Assembly: GCF_037975245.1 (NCBI RefSeq)
Contig: NC_092572.1
Location: forward strand, 32,151,989-32,215,988
DNA from: Apostichopus japonicus
Taxonomy: Eukaryota; Echinodermata; Holothuroidea; Aspidochirotida; Stichopodidae
Length of the DNA stretch: 64,000 nt
Reading direction: 5' to 3'
Positions 43,809 to 56,600 of the stretch are shown one piece after another. The stretch's first letter is position 1. The number at the start of each line of letters is the position of its first letter. A program made the position numbers and the translations under genes. Below the pieces are notes generated by a model that was given only the letters and a program-made list of their open reading frames with translations, was not told where the DNA came from and did no database searches.

Positions 43809-45406
43809 TTGATCGGTACCGCACATTCGATTTATCCGTACCGCACATTCGATTTATCGGTACCGCACAATCGATTTATTTGTACCGCACATTCTATTAA
43901 TCGGTATCGCACGTTCGATTTATCGGTACCGCACTTTCTATTTATCGGTACCGCACATTCGATTCATCGGTATCGTAAATTCTATTTATCGTTATCGCAC
44001 ATTCGATTTTTCGGTATCGCACATTTGATTTATCGGTACCGCAGATTCGATTAATCGGTATCGCACGCTCGATTAATCGGTACCGCATTTTCGATTGATC
44101 GGTACCGCAGATTCGATTAATCGGTATCGCACGCTCGATTAATCGGTACCGCATTTTCGATTGATCGGTACCGCACAATCGATTGATCGGTACCGCACAA
44201 TCGATTTATCGGTACCGCTTATTCTATAAATCGGTACCGCACAATCGATTTATCGGTACCGCATTCGATTTATCGTTATCGCACATTCGATTTATCGGTA
44301 CCGCACATTCTATTTATCGGTATCGCACATTCGATTTATCGGTATTCGGTTCGATTAATCGGTATCGCAGGTTCGATTTATCGGTACCGCACTTTCGATT
44401 TATCGGTACCGCACAATCGATTCATCGGTACCGCACATTCGATTTATCGGTACCGCACAATCGATTTATCGGTACCGCACAATCGATTGATCGGTACCGC
44501 ATATTCGATAAATCTGTACCGTACAATCGAATTATCGGTACCGCATATTCCATTTATCGGTATCGTAAATTCATTTTATCGGTATCGCGCATTCGATTTA
44601 TCGGTCTCGCACATTCGATAAATCTGTACCGCACAATCGAACTATCGGTACAGCATATTCGATTTATCGGTATCGTAAATTCATTTTATCAGTATCGCGC
44701 ATTCGATTTATCGGTATCGCAGGTTCGATTTATCGGTACCGCACTTTCGATTTTTTGGTACCGCACAATCGATTGATCGGTACCGCACATTCGATTTATC
44801 GGTACCGCACATTCGATTTATCGGTACCGCACATTCGATTTATCGGTATCGCACATTTGTTTAATTGGTACCGCACAATCGATATATCGGTACCGCACAT
44901 TCGATTTATCGGTACCGCACTATCGATTTATTAGTACCGCACATTCGATTAATCGGTATCGCACGTTCGATTTATCGGTACCGCACTTTCTATTTATCGG
45001 TACCGCGCATTCGATTAATCGGTATCGTATATTCGATTTATCGGTATCGCACATTCGATTTATCGGTACCGCACAAATGATTTATCGGTACCACAATACG
45101 AATTAATCGGTCTCGCACATTCGATTTATCGGTACCGCACAATCGATTTATCGGTACCGCTTATTCTATAAATCGGTACCGCACAATCGATTTATCGGTA
45201 CCGCATTTGATTTATCGGTATCGTACATTCGATTTATCGGTATTGCACTTTCGATTTATCGTTTTCGCACATTCGATTTATCGGTACCGCACATTCTATT
45301 TATCGGTACCGCACATTCGATTTATCGGTATTCGATTCGATTAATCGGTATCGCAGGTTCAATTTGTCGGTACCGCATTTTCGATTTATCGGTACCGCAC
45401 AATCGA
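43809..45406 (+). repeat. 1,598-bp higher-order repeat, copy A
   Basis: A unit of about 73 monomers. The next two landmarks follow at exactly 1,598-bp steps, and the translated stretches inside the copies are identical or nearly so. This is the cleanest higher-order unit of the array. Confidence 0.85.
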
Positions 45407-47004
45407 TTGATCGGTACCGCACATTCGATTTATCCGTACCGCACATTCGATTTATCGGTACCGCACAATCGATTTATTTGTACCGCACATTCTATTAATC
45501 GGTATCGCACGTTCGATTTATCGGTACCGCACTTTCTATTTATCGGTACCGCACATTCGATTCATCGGTATCGTAAATTCTATTTATCGTTATCGCACAT
45601 TCGATTTTTCGGTATCGCACATTTGATTTATCGGTACCGCAGATTCGATTAATCGGTATCGCACGCTCGATTAATCGGTACCGCATTTTCGATTGATCGG
45701 TACCGCAGATTCGATTAATCGGTATCGCACGCTCGATTAATCGGTACCGCATTTTCGATTGATCGGTACCGCACAATCGATTGATCGGTACCGCACAATC
45801 GATTTATCGGTACCGCTTATTCTATAAATCGGTACCGCACAATCGATTTATCGGTACCGCATTCGATTTATCGTTATCGCACATTCGATTTATCGGTACC
45901 GCACATTCTATTTATCGGTATCGCACATTCGATTTATCGGTATTCGGTTCGATTAATCGGTATCGCAGGTTCGATTTATCGGTACCGCACTTTCGATTTA
46001 TCGGTACCGCACAATCGATTCATCGGTACCGCACATTCGATTTATCGGTACCGCACAATCGATTTATCGGTACCGCACAATCGATTGATCGGTACCGCAT
46101 ATTCGATAAATCTGTACCGTACAATCGAATTATCGGTACCGCATATTCCATTTATCGGTATCGTAAATTCATTTTATCGGTATCGCGCATTCGATTTATC
46201 GGTCTCGCACATTCGATAAATCTGTACCGCACAATCGAACTATCGGTACAGCATATTCGATTTATCGGTATCGTAAATTCATTTTATCAGTATCGCGCAT
46301 TCGATTTATCGGTATCGCAGGTTCGATTTATCGGTACCGCACTTTCGATTTTTTGGTACCGCACAATCGATTGATCGGTACCGCACATTCGATTTATCGG
46401 TACCGCACATTCGATTTATCGGTACCGCACATTCGATTTATCGGTATCGCACATTTGTTTAATTGGTACCGCACAATCGATATATCGGTACCGCACATTC
46501 GATTTATCGGTACCGCACTATCGATTTATTAGTACCGCACATTCGATTAATCGGTATCGCACGTTCGATTTATCGGTACCGCACTTTCTATTTATCGGTA
46601 CCGCGCATTCGATTAATCGGTATCGTATATTCGATTTATCGGTATCGCACATTCGATTTATCGGTACCGCACAAATGATTTATCGGTACCACAATACGAA
46701 TTAATCGGTCTCGCACATTCGATTTATCGGTACCGCACAATCGATTTATCGGTACCGCTTATTCTATAAATCGGTACCGCACAATCGATTTATCGGTACC
46801 GCATTTGATTTATCGGTATCGTACATTCGATTTATCGGTATTGCACTTTCGATTTATCGTTTTCGCACATTCGATTTATCGGTACCGCACATTCTATTTA
46901 TCGGTACCGCACATTCGATTTATCGGTATTCGATTCGATTAATCGGTATCGCAGGTTCAATTTGTCGGTACCGCATTTTCGATTTATCGGTACCGCACAA
47001 TCGA
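45407..47004 (+). repeat. 1,598-bp higher-order repeat, copy B
   Basis: Follows copy A directly with the same order of variants. Confidence 0.85.
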
Positions 47005-48382
47005 TTGATCGGTACCGCACATTCGATTTATCCGTACCGCACATTCGATTTATCGGTACCGCACAATCGATTTATTTGTACCGCACATTCTATTAATCGG
47101 TATCGCACGTTCGATTTATCGGTACCGCACTTTCTATTTATCGGTACCGCACATTCGATTCATCGGTATCGTAAATTCTATTTATCGTTATCGCACATTC
47201 GATTTTTCGGTATCGCACATTTGATTTATCGGTACCGCAGATTCGATTAATCGGTATCGCACGCTCGATTAATCGGTACCGCATTTTCGATTGATCGGTA
47301 CCGCAGATTCGATTAATCGGTATCGCACGCTCGATTAATCGGTACCGCATTTTCGATTGATCGGTACCGCACAATCGATTGATCGGTACCGCACAATCGA
47401 TTTATCGGTACCGCTTATTCTATAAATCGGTACCGCACAATCGATTTATCGGTACCGCATTCGATTTATCGTTATCGCACATTCGATTTATCGGTACCGC
47501 ACATTCTATTTATCGGTATCGCACATTCGATTTATCGGTATTCGGTTCGATTAATCGGTATCGCAGGTTCGATTTATCGGTCTCGCACATTCGATAAATC
47601 TGTACCGCACAATCGAACTATCGGTACAGCATATTCGATTTATCGGTATCGTAAATTCATTTTATCAGTATCGCGCATTCGATTTATCGGTATCGCAGGC
47701 TCGATTTATCGGTACCGCACTTTCGATTTTTTGGTACCGCACAATCGATTGATCGGTACCGCACATTCGATTTATCGGTACCGCACATTCGATTTATCGG
47801 TACCGCACAATCGATTTATCGGTATCGCACATTTGTTTAATTGGTACCGCACAATCGATATATCGGTACCGCACATTCGATTTATCGGTACCGTACTATC
47901 GATTTATTAGTACCGCACATTCGATTAATCGGTATCGCACGTTCGATTTATCGGTACCGCACTTTCTATTTATCGGTACCGCGCATTCGATTAATCGGTA
48001 TCGTATATTCGATTTATCGGTATCGCACATTCGATTTATCGGTACCGCACAAATGATTTATCGGTACCACAATTCAAATTAATCGGTCTCGCACATTCGA
48101 TTTATCGGTACCGCACAATCGATTTATCGGTACCGCTTATTCTATAAATCGGTACCGCACAATCGATTTATCGGTACCGCATTTGATTTATCGGTATCGT
48201 ACATTCGATTTATCGGTATTGCACTTTCGATTTATCGTTTTCGCACATTCGATTTATCGGTACCGCACATTCTATTTATCGGTACCGCACATTCGATTTA
48301 TCGGTATTCGATTCGATTAATCGGTATCGCAGGTTCAATTTGTCGGTACCGCATTTTCGATTTATCGGTACCGCACAATCGA
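47005..48382 (+). repeat. Shortened higher-order repeat, copy C (1,378 bp)
   Basis: The same unit lacking 220 bp, ten monomers, near 47,580, where the monomer series jumps straight to the TATCGGTCTCGC variant. The deleted length is a whole number of monomers, as unequal exchange in register would give. Confidence 0.8.
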
Positions 48383-51300
48383 TTGATCGGTACCGCACAT
48401 TCGATTTATCCGTACCGCACATTCGATTTATCGGTACCGCACAATCGATTTATTTGTACCGCACATTCTATTAATCGGTATCGCACGTTCGATTTATCGG
48501 TACCGCACTTTCTATTTATCGGTACCGCACATTCGATTCATCGGTATCGTAAATTCTATTTATCGTTATCGCACATTCGATTTTTCGGTATCGCACATTT
48601 GATTTATCGGTACCGCAGATTCGATTAATCGGTATCGCACGCTCGATTAATCGGTACCGCATTTTCGATTGATCGGTACCGCAGATTCGATTAATCGGTT
48701 TCGCACGCTCGATTAATCGGTACCGCATTTTCGCTTGATCGGTACCGCACAATCGATTGATCGGTACCGCACAATCGATTTATCGGTACCGCTTATTCTA
48801 TAAATCGGTACCGCACAATCGATTTATCGGTACCGCATTCGATTTATCGTTATCGCACATTCGATTTATCGGTACCGCACATTCTATTTATCGGTATCGC
48901 ACATTCGATTTATCGGTATTCGGTTCGATTAATCGGTATCGCAGGTTCGATTTATCGGTACCGCACTTTCGATTTATCGGTACCGCACAATCGATTCATC
49001 GGTACCGCACATTCGATTTATCGGTACCGCACAATCGATTTATCGGTACCGCACAATCGATTGATCGGTACCGCATATTCGATAAATCTGTACCGTACAA
49101 TCGAATTATCGGTACCGCATATTCCATTTATCGGTATCGTAAATTCATTTTATCGGTATCGCGCATTCGATTTATCGGTCTCGCACATTCGATAAATCTG
49201 TACCGCACAATCGAACTATCGGTACAGCATATTCGATTTATCGGTATCGTAAATTCATTTTATCAGTATCGCGCATTCGATTTATCGGTATCGCACGTTC
49301 GATTTATCGGTACCGCACTTTCGATTTTTTGGTACCGCACAATCGATTGATCGGTACCGCACATTCGATTTATCGGTACCGCACAATCGATTTATCGGTA
49401 CCGCACAATCGATTGATCGGTACCGCATATTCGATAAATCTGTACCGTACAATCGAATTATCGGTACCGCATATTCCATTTATCGGTATCGTAAATTCAT
49501 TTTATCGGTATCGCGCATTCGATTTATCGGTCTCGCACATTCGATAAATCTGTACCGCACAATCGAACTATCGGTACAGCATATTCGATTTATCGGTATC
49601 GTAAATTCATTTTATCAGTATCGCGCATTCGATTTATCGGTATCGCAGGTTCGATTTATCGGTACCGCACTTTCGATTTTTTGGTACCGCACAATCGATT
49701 GATCGGTACCGCACATTCGATTTATCGGTACCGCACATTCGATTTATCGGTACCGCACAATCGATTTATCGGTATCGCACATTTGTTTAATTGGTACCGC
49801 ACAATCGATATATCGGTACCGCACATTCGATTTATCGGTACCGCACTATCGATTTATTAGTACCGCACATTCGATTAATCGGTATCGCACGTTCGATTTA
49901 TCGGTACCGCACTTTCTATTTATCGGTACCGCGCATTCGATTAATCGGTATCGTATATTCGATTTATCGGTATCGCACATTCGATTTATCGGTACCGCAC
50001 AAATGATTTATCGGTACCACAATACGAATTAATCGGTCTCGCACAATCGATTTATCGGTACCGCACAATCGATTTATCGGTACCGCTTATTCTATAAATC
50101 GGTACCGCACAATCGATTTATCGGTACCGCATTTGATTTATCGGTATCGTACATTCGATTTATCGGTATTGCACTTTCGATTTATCGTTTTCGCACATTC
50201 GATTTATCAGTACCGCACATTCGATTTATCGGTACCGCACATTCGATTTATCGGTATTCGATTCGATTAATCGGTATCGCAGGTTCAATTTGTCGGTACC
50301 GCATTTTCGATTTATCGGTACCGCACAATCGATTGATCGGTACCGCACATTCGATTAATCGGTATCGCACGTTCGATTTATCGGTACCGCATTTTCGATT
50401 GATCGGTACCGCACAATCGATTGATCGGTACCGCATATTCGATAAATCTGTACCGTACAATCGAATTATCGGTACCGCATATTCCATTTATCGGTATCGT
50501 AAATTCATTTTATCAGTATCGCACGTTCGATTTATCGGTACCGCACTTTCTATTTATCGGTACCGCACATTCGATTCATCGGTATCGTAAATTCTATTTA
50601 TCGTTATCGCACATTCGATTTTTCGGTATCGCACATTTGATTTATCGGTACCGCAGATTCGATTAATCGGTATCGCACGCTCGATTAATCGGTACCGCAT
50701 TTTCGATTGATCGGTACCGCAGATTCGATTAATCGGTATCGCACGCTCGATTAATCGGTACCGCATTTTCGATTGATCGGTACCGCACAATCGATTGATC
50801 GGTACCGCACAATCGATTTATCGGTACCGCTTATTCTATAAATCGGTACCGCACAATCGATTTATCGGTACCGCATTCGATTTATCGTTATCGCACATTC
50901 GATTTATCGGTACCGCACATTCTATTTATCGGTATCGCACATTCGATTTATCGGTATTCGGTTCGATTAATCGGTATCGCAGGTTCGATTTATCGGTACC
51001 GCACTTTCGATTTATCGGTACCGCACAATCGATTCATCGGTACCGCACATTCGATTTATCGGTACCGCACAATCGATTTATCGGTACCGCACAATCGATT
51101 GATCGGTACCGCATATTCGATAAATCTGTACCGTACAATCGAATTATCGGTACCGCATATTCCATTTATCGGTATCGTAAATTCATTTTATCGGTATCGC
51201 GCATTCGATTTATCGGTCTCGCACATTCGATAAATCTGTACCGCACAATCGAACTATCGGTACAGCATATTCGATTTATCGGTATCGTAAATTCATTTTA

Positions 51301-52018
51301 TCAGTATCGCGCATTCGATTTATCGGTATCGCAGGTTCGATTTATCGGTACCGCACTTTCGATTTTTTGGTACCGCACAATCGATTGATCGGTACCGCAC
51401 ATTCGATTTATCGGTACCGCACATTCGATTTATCGGTACCGCACAATCGATTTATCGGTATCGCACATTTGTTTAATTGGTACCGCACAATCGATATATC
51501 GGTACCGCACATTCGATTTATCGGTACCGCACTATCGATTTATTAGTACCGCACATTCGATTAATCGGTATCGCACGTTCGATTTATCGGTACCGCACTT
51601 TCTATTTATCGGTACCGCGCATTCGATTAATCGGTATCGTATATTCGATTTATCGGTATCGCACATTCGATTTATCGGTACCGCACAAATGATTTATCGG
51701 TACCACAATACGAATTAATCGGTCTCGCACAATCGATTTATCGGTACCGCACAATCGATTTATCGGTACCGCTTATTCTATAAATCGGTACCGCACAATC
51801 GATTTATCGGTACCGCATTTGATTTATCGGTATCGTACATTCGATTTATCGGTATTGCACTTTCGATTTATCGTTTTCGCACATTCGATTTATCAGTACC
51901 GCACATTCGATTTATCGGTACCGCACATTCGATTTATCGGTATTCGATTCGATTAATCGGTATCGCAGGTTCAATTTGTCGGTACCGCATTTTCGATTTA
52001 TCGGTACCGCACAATCGA
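48383..52018 (+). repeat. Rearranged higher-order repeats, copies D and E
   Basis: Landmarks of the 1.6-kb unit recur at 48,757 and 50,795 and at 49,791 and 51,477, with partly duplicated segments between them (for example 49,329-49,547). The region is two or more copies with internal duplications. Confidence 0.7.
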
Positions 52019-52567
52019 TTGATCGGTACCGCACATTCGATTTATCCGTACCGCACATTCGATTTATCGGTACCGCACAATCGATTTATTTGTACCGCAC
52101 ATTCTATTAATCGGTATCGCACGTTCGATTTATCGGTACCGCACTTTCTATTTATCGGTACCGCACATTCGATTCATCGGTATCGTAAATTCTATTTATC
52201 GTTATCGCACATTCGATTTTTCGGTATCGCACATTTGATTTATCGGTACCGCAGATTCGATTAATCGGTATCGCATTTTCGATTGATCGGTACCGCACAA
52301 TCGATTTATCGGTACCGCACAATCGACTTATCGGTACCGCACAATCGATTTATCGGTACCGCATATTCGATAAATCTGAACCGCACAATCGAATTATCGG
52401 TACCGCATCGATTTATCGGTATCGTAAATTCATTTTATCGGTATCGCGCATTCGATTTATCGGTCCCGCACAATCGATTTGTCGGTACCGTAAATTCGAT
52501 TTATCGGTATTGCACTTACGATTTATCGTTATCGCACATTCGATTTTTCCTTACCGCACATTCGATG
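52019..52567 (+). repeat. Right edge of the satellite array
   Basis: A last partial higher-order unit, then increasingly irregular monomers. The array ends at ACCGCACATTCGAT and unrelated sequence starts near 52,568. Confidence 0.8.
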
Positions 52568-53160
52568 ACGGTCCGTTGTAGATCCACCTTTTTGAGTTGT
52601 GTTGTAAATTGCAGGTCAAGGGTCATTTCAGTCAGCAGAGGTCAACAATTGAAAGTCTTTTAATTATTAACTGATATCGTAAGTTATCCATGTCTACCAT
52701 ACGCTATATGTAGCGCCAATTGTAACTACAATAAATCCCGAAGTGAAGGTGATATGTTTTCTTTAAATCCATCATCAACTCTACAAGATATTTTCGATGT
52801 TCATTCTTATTTGCATAAACCTCGTATGCATTACAACCGTAATGGTTCAGTACAAGAACGGTTATCGTTTTTGCTTTTTGTTGGTTTGTTGGACAGATGT
52901 TTGATCTAAGAATGGAGATGAAATTCCCTCAAACTTTAGGATATCTCCGAAGGTAAAAGTTGGATGAACGTCAATGCTTGAGATGTAATTTCACAAGAAC
53001 CTTAAGTGGAAAATCAAACCTTCCTGCAGATCGTGTTTGAATAAAATATGACTTACGGAAATACAAAATCGGTTTTACTTTTTTGTTACGTACTAAACAT
53101 TGATTGTATAATACAGTATTTGCCCCCCTCCCTTACAAACAATATGCAATAGACATATAA
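52568..53160. other. Unannotated spacer between array and LINE
   Basis: AT-rich DNA with no coding region or RNA gene that I can support. It contains a C-rich patch near 53,123. The last eight bases (ACATATAA, 53153-53160) match the bases at the LINE 3' end. Confidence 0.55.
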
Positions 53161-53672
53161 CAATAATTAGTCTCATTTTGAGCAACAAGGACGGTGATGG
53201 AGGGGGGGGGGGGCGACTCTATCAATCAATTATAGAAGAACCAAAGGTGGAAAAGATAGGGATGTGGTCAATGTTTGACCGTCTTCTTTCTTCAACGTCC
53301 GTCATCCCCTCCATAGCTCTCATCATGCCATCCATACTGGTCCCCTCACTTCCGTATCATCGTCCCATTCAAATACAGGTTATCATGACTAGGTATAAGC
53401 TGCCCAACAAAACCCCAAAGGGTAATATCATGGAGGTGCTGTAGGCAAGGCTATATGAACACATCATGTTTCGTTAAACATCATATGAGAACGCTGAACT
53501 GACCTCACTAGAATACGTCACGCAATTTGATTAACGGGATAATGTACTACAAATTTGAAATATTCATTTTAATACAAACAAAATGAGAATATGAATAGAT
53601 CCATTCCCATTCCTCTTTCTTGTATGTTGTTTCCTATTGGAATCACAAGGGCCTACGCGTAACCATTATTAA

Positions 53673-56600
53673 TTCAATCAATTATCTAAGTCATACAACA
53701 TCATTCTGAGAATCCTGATTTTATATCTATTAAGAAGTGGGGACATTGAAATTAACCCTGGTCCATCAGGGAAACGCTCACCTAAAAATCCTTGTGTTGC
53801 CTGCTCTAAGGGTATTATCGCCACTAGCAAAGCCGTTAACTGTGATGGATGCGACAAATGGACCCAAGTTAAATGTACCAAGGAAATTTCCATCTCTTTT
53901 TACGAGGAGCTTGTTTCCACTCAAAGAGAAATTGCATTCCTCTGCAACCAATGTTCTTTCCAAGACCTTCCTTTTTATAACATAAATGTCAATGAAGACG
54001 ATCCACCAAATTTCGCAAACGAGGATATGCTGCAGGAAAAAAGGGATACTTCTGATAGGCCTACCAACCTCGATATGTTTAAACACAAGGGTATTCACCT
54101 CATCCATTTTAATACAAGGTCACTGTTACCTAAGATTTCTGAACTCAGAACCATTGCATTAGAAACCCAAGCTACTATTATCGCTATATCAGAAACCTGG
54201 CTTGACGACAGTGTCACCGACACTGAGATCTTACTACCTGGCTACAACATCATTCGTTCAGACCGTGATCGCTTCGGCGGTGGAGTTTGTACTTACATCA
54301 GGAATAATCGGGCTTACACACCTCGGGATGATCTTGTTAAAGATGGGATGGAATCAGTGTGGATTGAACTTAATCTACCAGACAGTAAACCCATTATTGT
54401 TGGTACTGTATATCGTCCACCTAAAGAAAGTGCTGCTAAATTTAATGTAGGTCTGGAAGCTGTAATTTCATCGATTAGCTCAGACCATGACATTGTTATG
54501 CTAGGAGATTTCAATATCTGTATTCTTAAAGACCATGATCTTGCTAAGAACTATACCAGAACTCTGAAGTCCCTGAATCTCAGAAATCTCATTTGCGAGA
54601 AAACTAGAATAACTGATAGTTCTGCCTCCTGTATCGATCATATTATTACCAATATTTCCTTAAACAAAATTGCTAACTCAGGCACGATCGACATCGGTTT
54701 GAGTGACCACCTGCCAGCCTTCTGTACTTACAAATCCACTAAGATTAAATTTAATTCTCATAAATCCATTAAAATTAGATGCATGAAAAATTACAATCAA
54801 GATTCTTACCTTGATAACTTGAGAGAAATTGACTGGTCGGTTGTCACCAACCAGACAGATGTCGATCGAGCCTGGACTTTATTTAAGCTTAACTTATCCA
54901 ATGTTTTTGACGTGGTTGCTCCTCATAGAACAGTTCGCATCAAGCAACGGTCTGATCCCTGGTTTTGGGGAGAAATTCTTCATGACATTCATAAAAGAGA
55001 CCAGTTGCTCAAGAAACTTAAAATGAACAGAAATGATGCTTCTCTTTGCAGAGAATACTGTTTTATGAGAAACAAAGTAAAGCGTGATGTTAAAAAAGCC
55101 AAATCTGTATTTTATTTGTCTAAACTTGAAGAACATCGTAATGATTCGAAGAAGCTGTGGAAACAATTGAAACACCTTGGTTACAGTTCCAAATCAAACA
55201 GTTCTTCTAAGATTGTCTTAGACATTAACAACTCAAGGGTACATGAACCCAAAGCTGTTGCCGATTGTTTCAATAGCTTCTTTACTAACATTGCTGCCAA
55301 TTTAGTGGAAAAACTTCCACATCCTAAACATATCTTCAACTATACTTCCGAATCTGTTCTTTCTTTTTACCGGTCGAAGGTGAGTGACTCTTTGCACCTT
55401 GAACAAGTCACCGGCGAATTCATTGAAAAAGAGCTTAAGAACCTCAATCCTCTGAAGAGCACAAGCCTTGATGATCTTCCAGCAAGGTTCATCAAGGATG
55501 GTGCTTCCATTTGAACGTCCCCTATAACTCATATTGTTAACCTGTCAATTTCCAATGATAAAGTTCCCGATGAGTTCAAGGTCGCTAAAGTCATCCCACT
55601 TCACAAGAAAAAGAGCAGAACTGATTGTGCAAATTACCGCCCTATAAGTATATTGTGCATTGTTTCTAAAATTCTTGAAAAAGCGGTCTTTGTACAACTT
55701 GAAAGTCACCTTGTCCGTAACAACTTGCTTTACAAATATCAATCTGGCTTTAGATCTAATTTTTCTACTGACACCTGTTTAATTGCTTTGCATGACACTA
55801 TCAAAACCCGCAAAGCTCAAGGCCTCCTTACTGGTATGGTGATGGTGGACCTTAGTAAAGCCTTCGACACGGTTGACCATCACATTTTATGTCAAAAGCT
55901 AAAACTTATGGGTGTCAAATCAATTAACTGGTTTCTTTCATATCTTTCATATCTTTCCGGTAGATCTCAAGTCACAAGCGTGGGCGGGTGCTTCTCTGAG
56001 CCAATGGCGGTCACCTATGGCATTCCTCAAGGGAGTATTTTGGGTCCTATCCTGTTTCTCTGCTATATCAATGACATGTGTGTTTCATTGAACACTGATT
56101 TTAAGCTTTTGCTATATGCAGATGATAGTGCCATTTTGTTCTCCCACAAGAGCGCCAGGGTGATTTCCCAAAGACTTGGAGAGGCCCTAGAAGCGTGTAG
56201 TGACTGGTTTACTGACAACTCTCTCTCTCTCAATGCTGAGAAAACTGAAGTAATTCTTTTTGGTACTAATGGCATGCTCAAAAATGCTGGTGACTTCAAA
56301 ATTACAACAAGTAGCAACTACTCCATTTCTGCTACTAATGTTGTCAAATACCTTGGTGTCTTAATCGACAACCGTCTGTCCTTTGATGAGCATGCCATTG
56401 ATGTTATTAAAAGGGCCAATGCCAGGCTCCATTTTCTGTATCGCCAAGCCAGTTGCCTGAATTAACGGTGCAGAAGACTGCTTTGCATGGCCCTTATTCA
56501 ATGTCTTTTTGACTACTCTTCTTCCTCTTGGCTCACAGGCCTCAATAAAACTCTTAAAAAGAAGCTTCAGATTACTCAAAATAAAGTGGTTCGCTTCATA

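Larger units (their letters stand above)
3100..52567 (+). repeat. 22-bp satellite DNA array, about 49.5 kb
   Basis: A continuous head-to-tail tandem array. The consensus monomer is ACCGCACATTC followed by GATTTATCGGT (22 bp). At about 49,468 bp this is roughly 2,250 monomers, all in one orientation. The commonest variants are GGTACCG versus GGTATCG at one junction, CACATTCG versus CACAATCG at another, and GATTTATCG versus GATTAATCG or GATTGATCG. Occasional monomers are shortened by 1 to a few bases. Each monomer has three CpGs, and the consensus has no stop codon on either strand in any frame. Apparent ORFs therefore read a 22-residue cycle (for example RYRTFDLSV...) and should not be annotated as proteins. 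Both edges pass abruptly into unrelated sequence. No spacers, transposon insertions or genes interrupt the array. A centromeric or heterochromatic role is possible but not shown. Confidence 0.97.

Noticed and set aside
3100-52567. CRISPR array
   Set aside because: Repeats abut directly with no unique spacers, the unit is 22 bp, and the flanks are animal retroelements with spliced genes.
3100-52567. Telomeric or subtelomeric simple repeat
   Set aside because: The unit bears no resemblance to TTAGGG-type repeats, and unique DNA lies on both sides.
53178-53444. Possible LINE ORF1 (88 codons)
   Set aside because: It begins at a TTG, runs through a G12 tract and shows no ORF1 domain.
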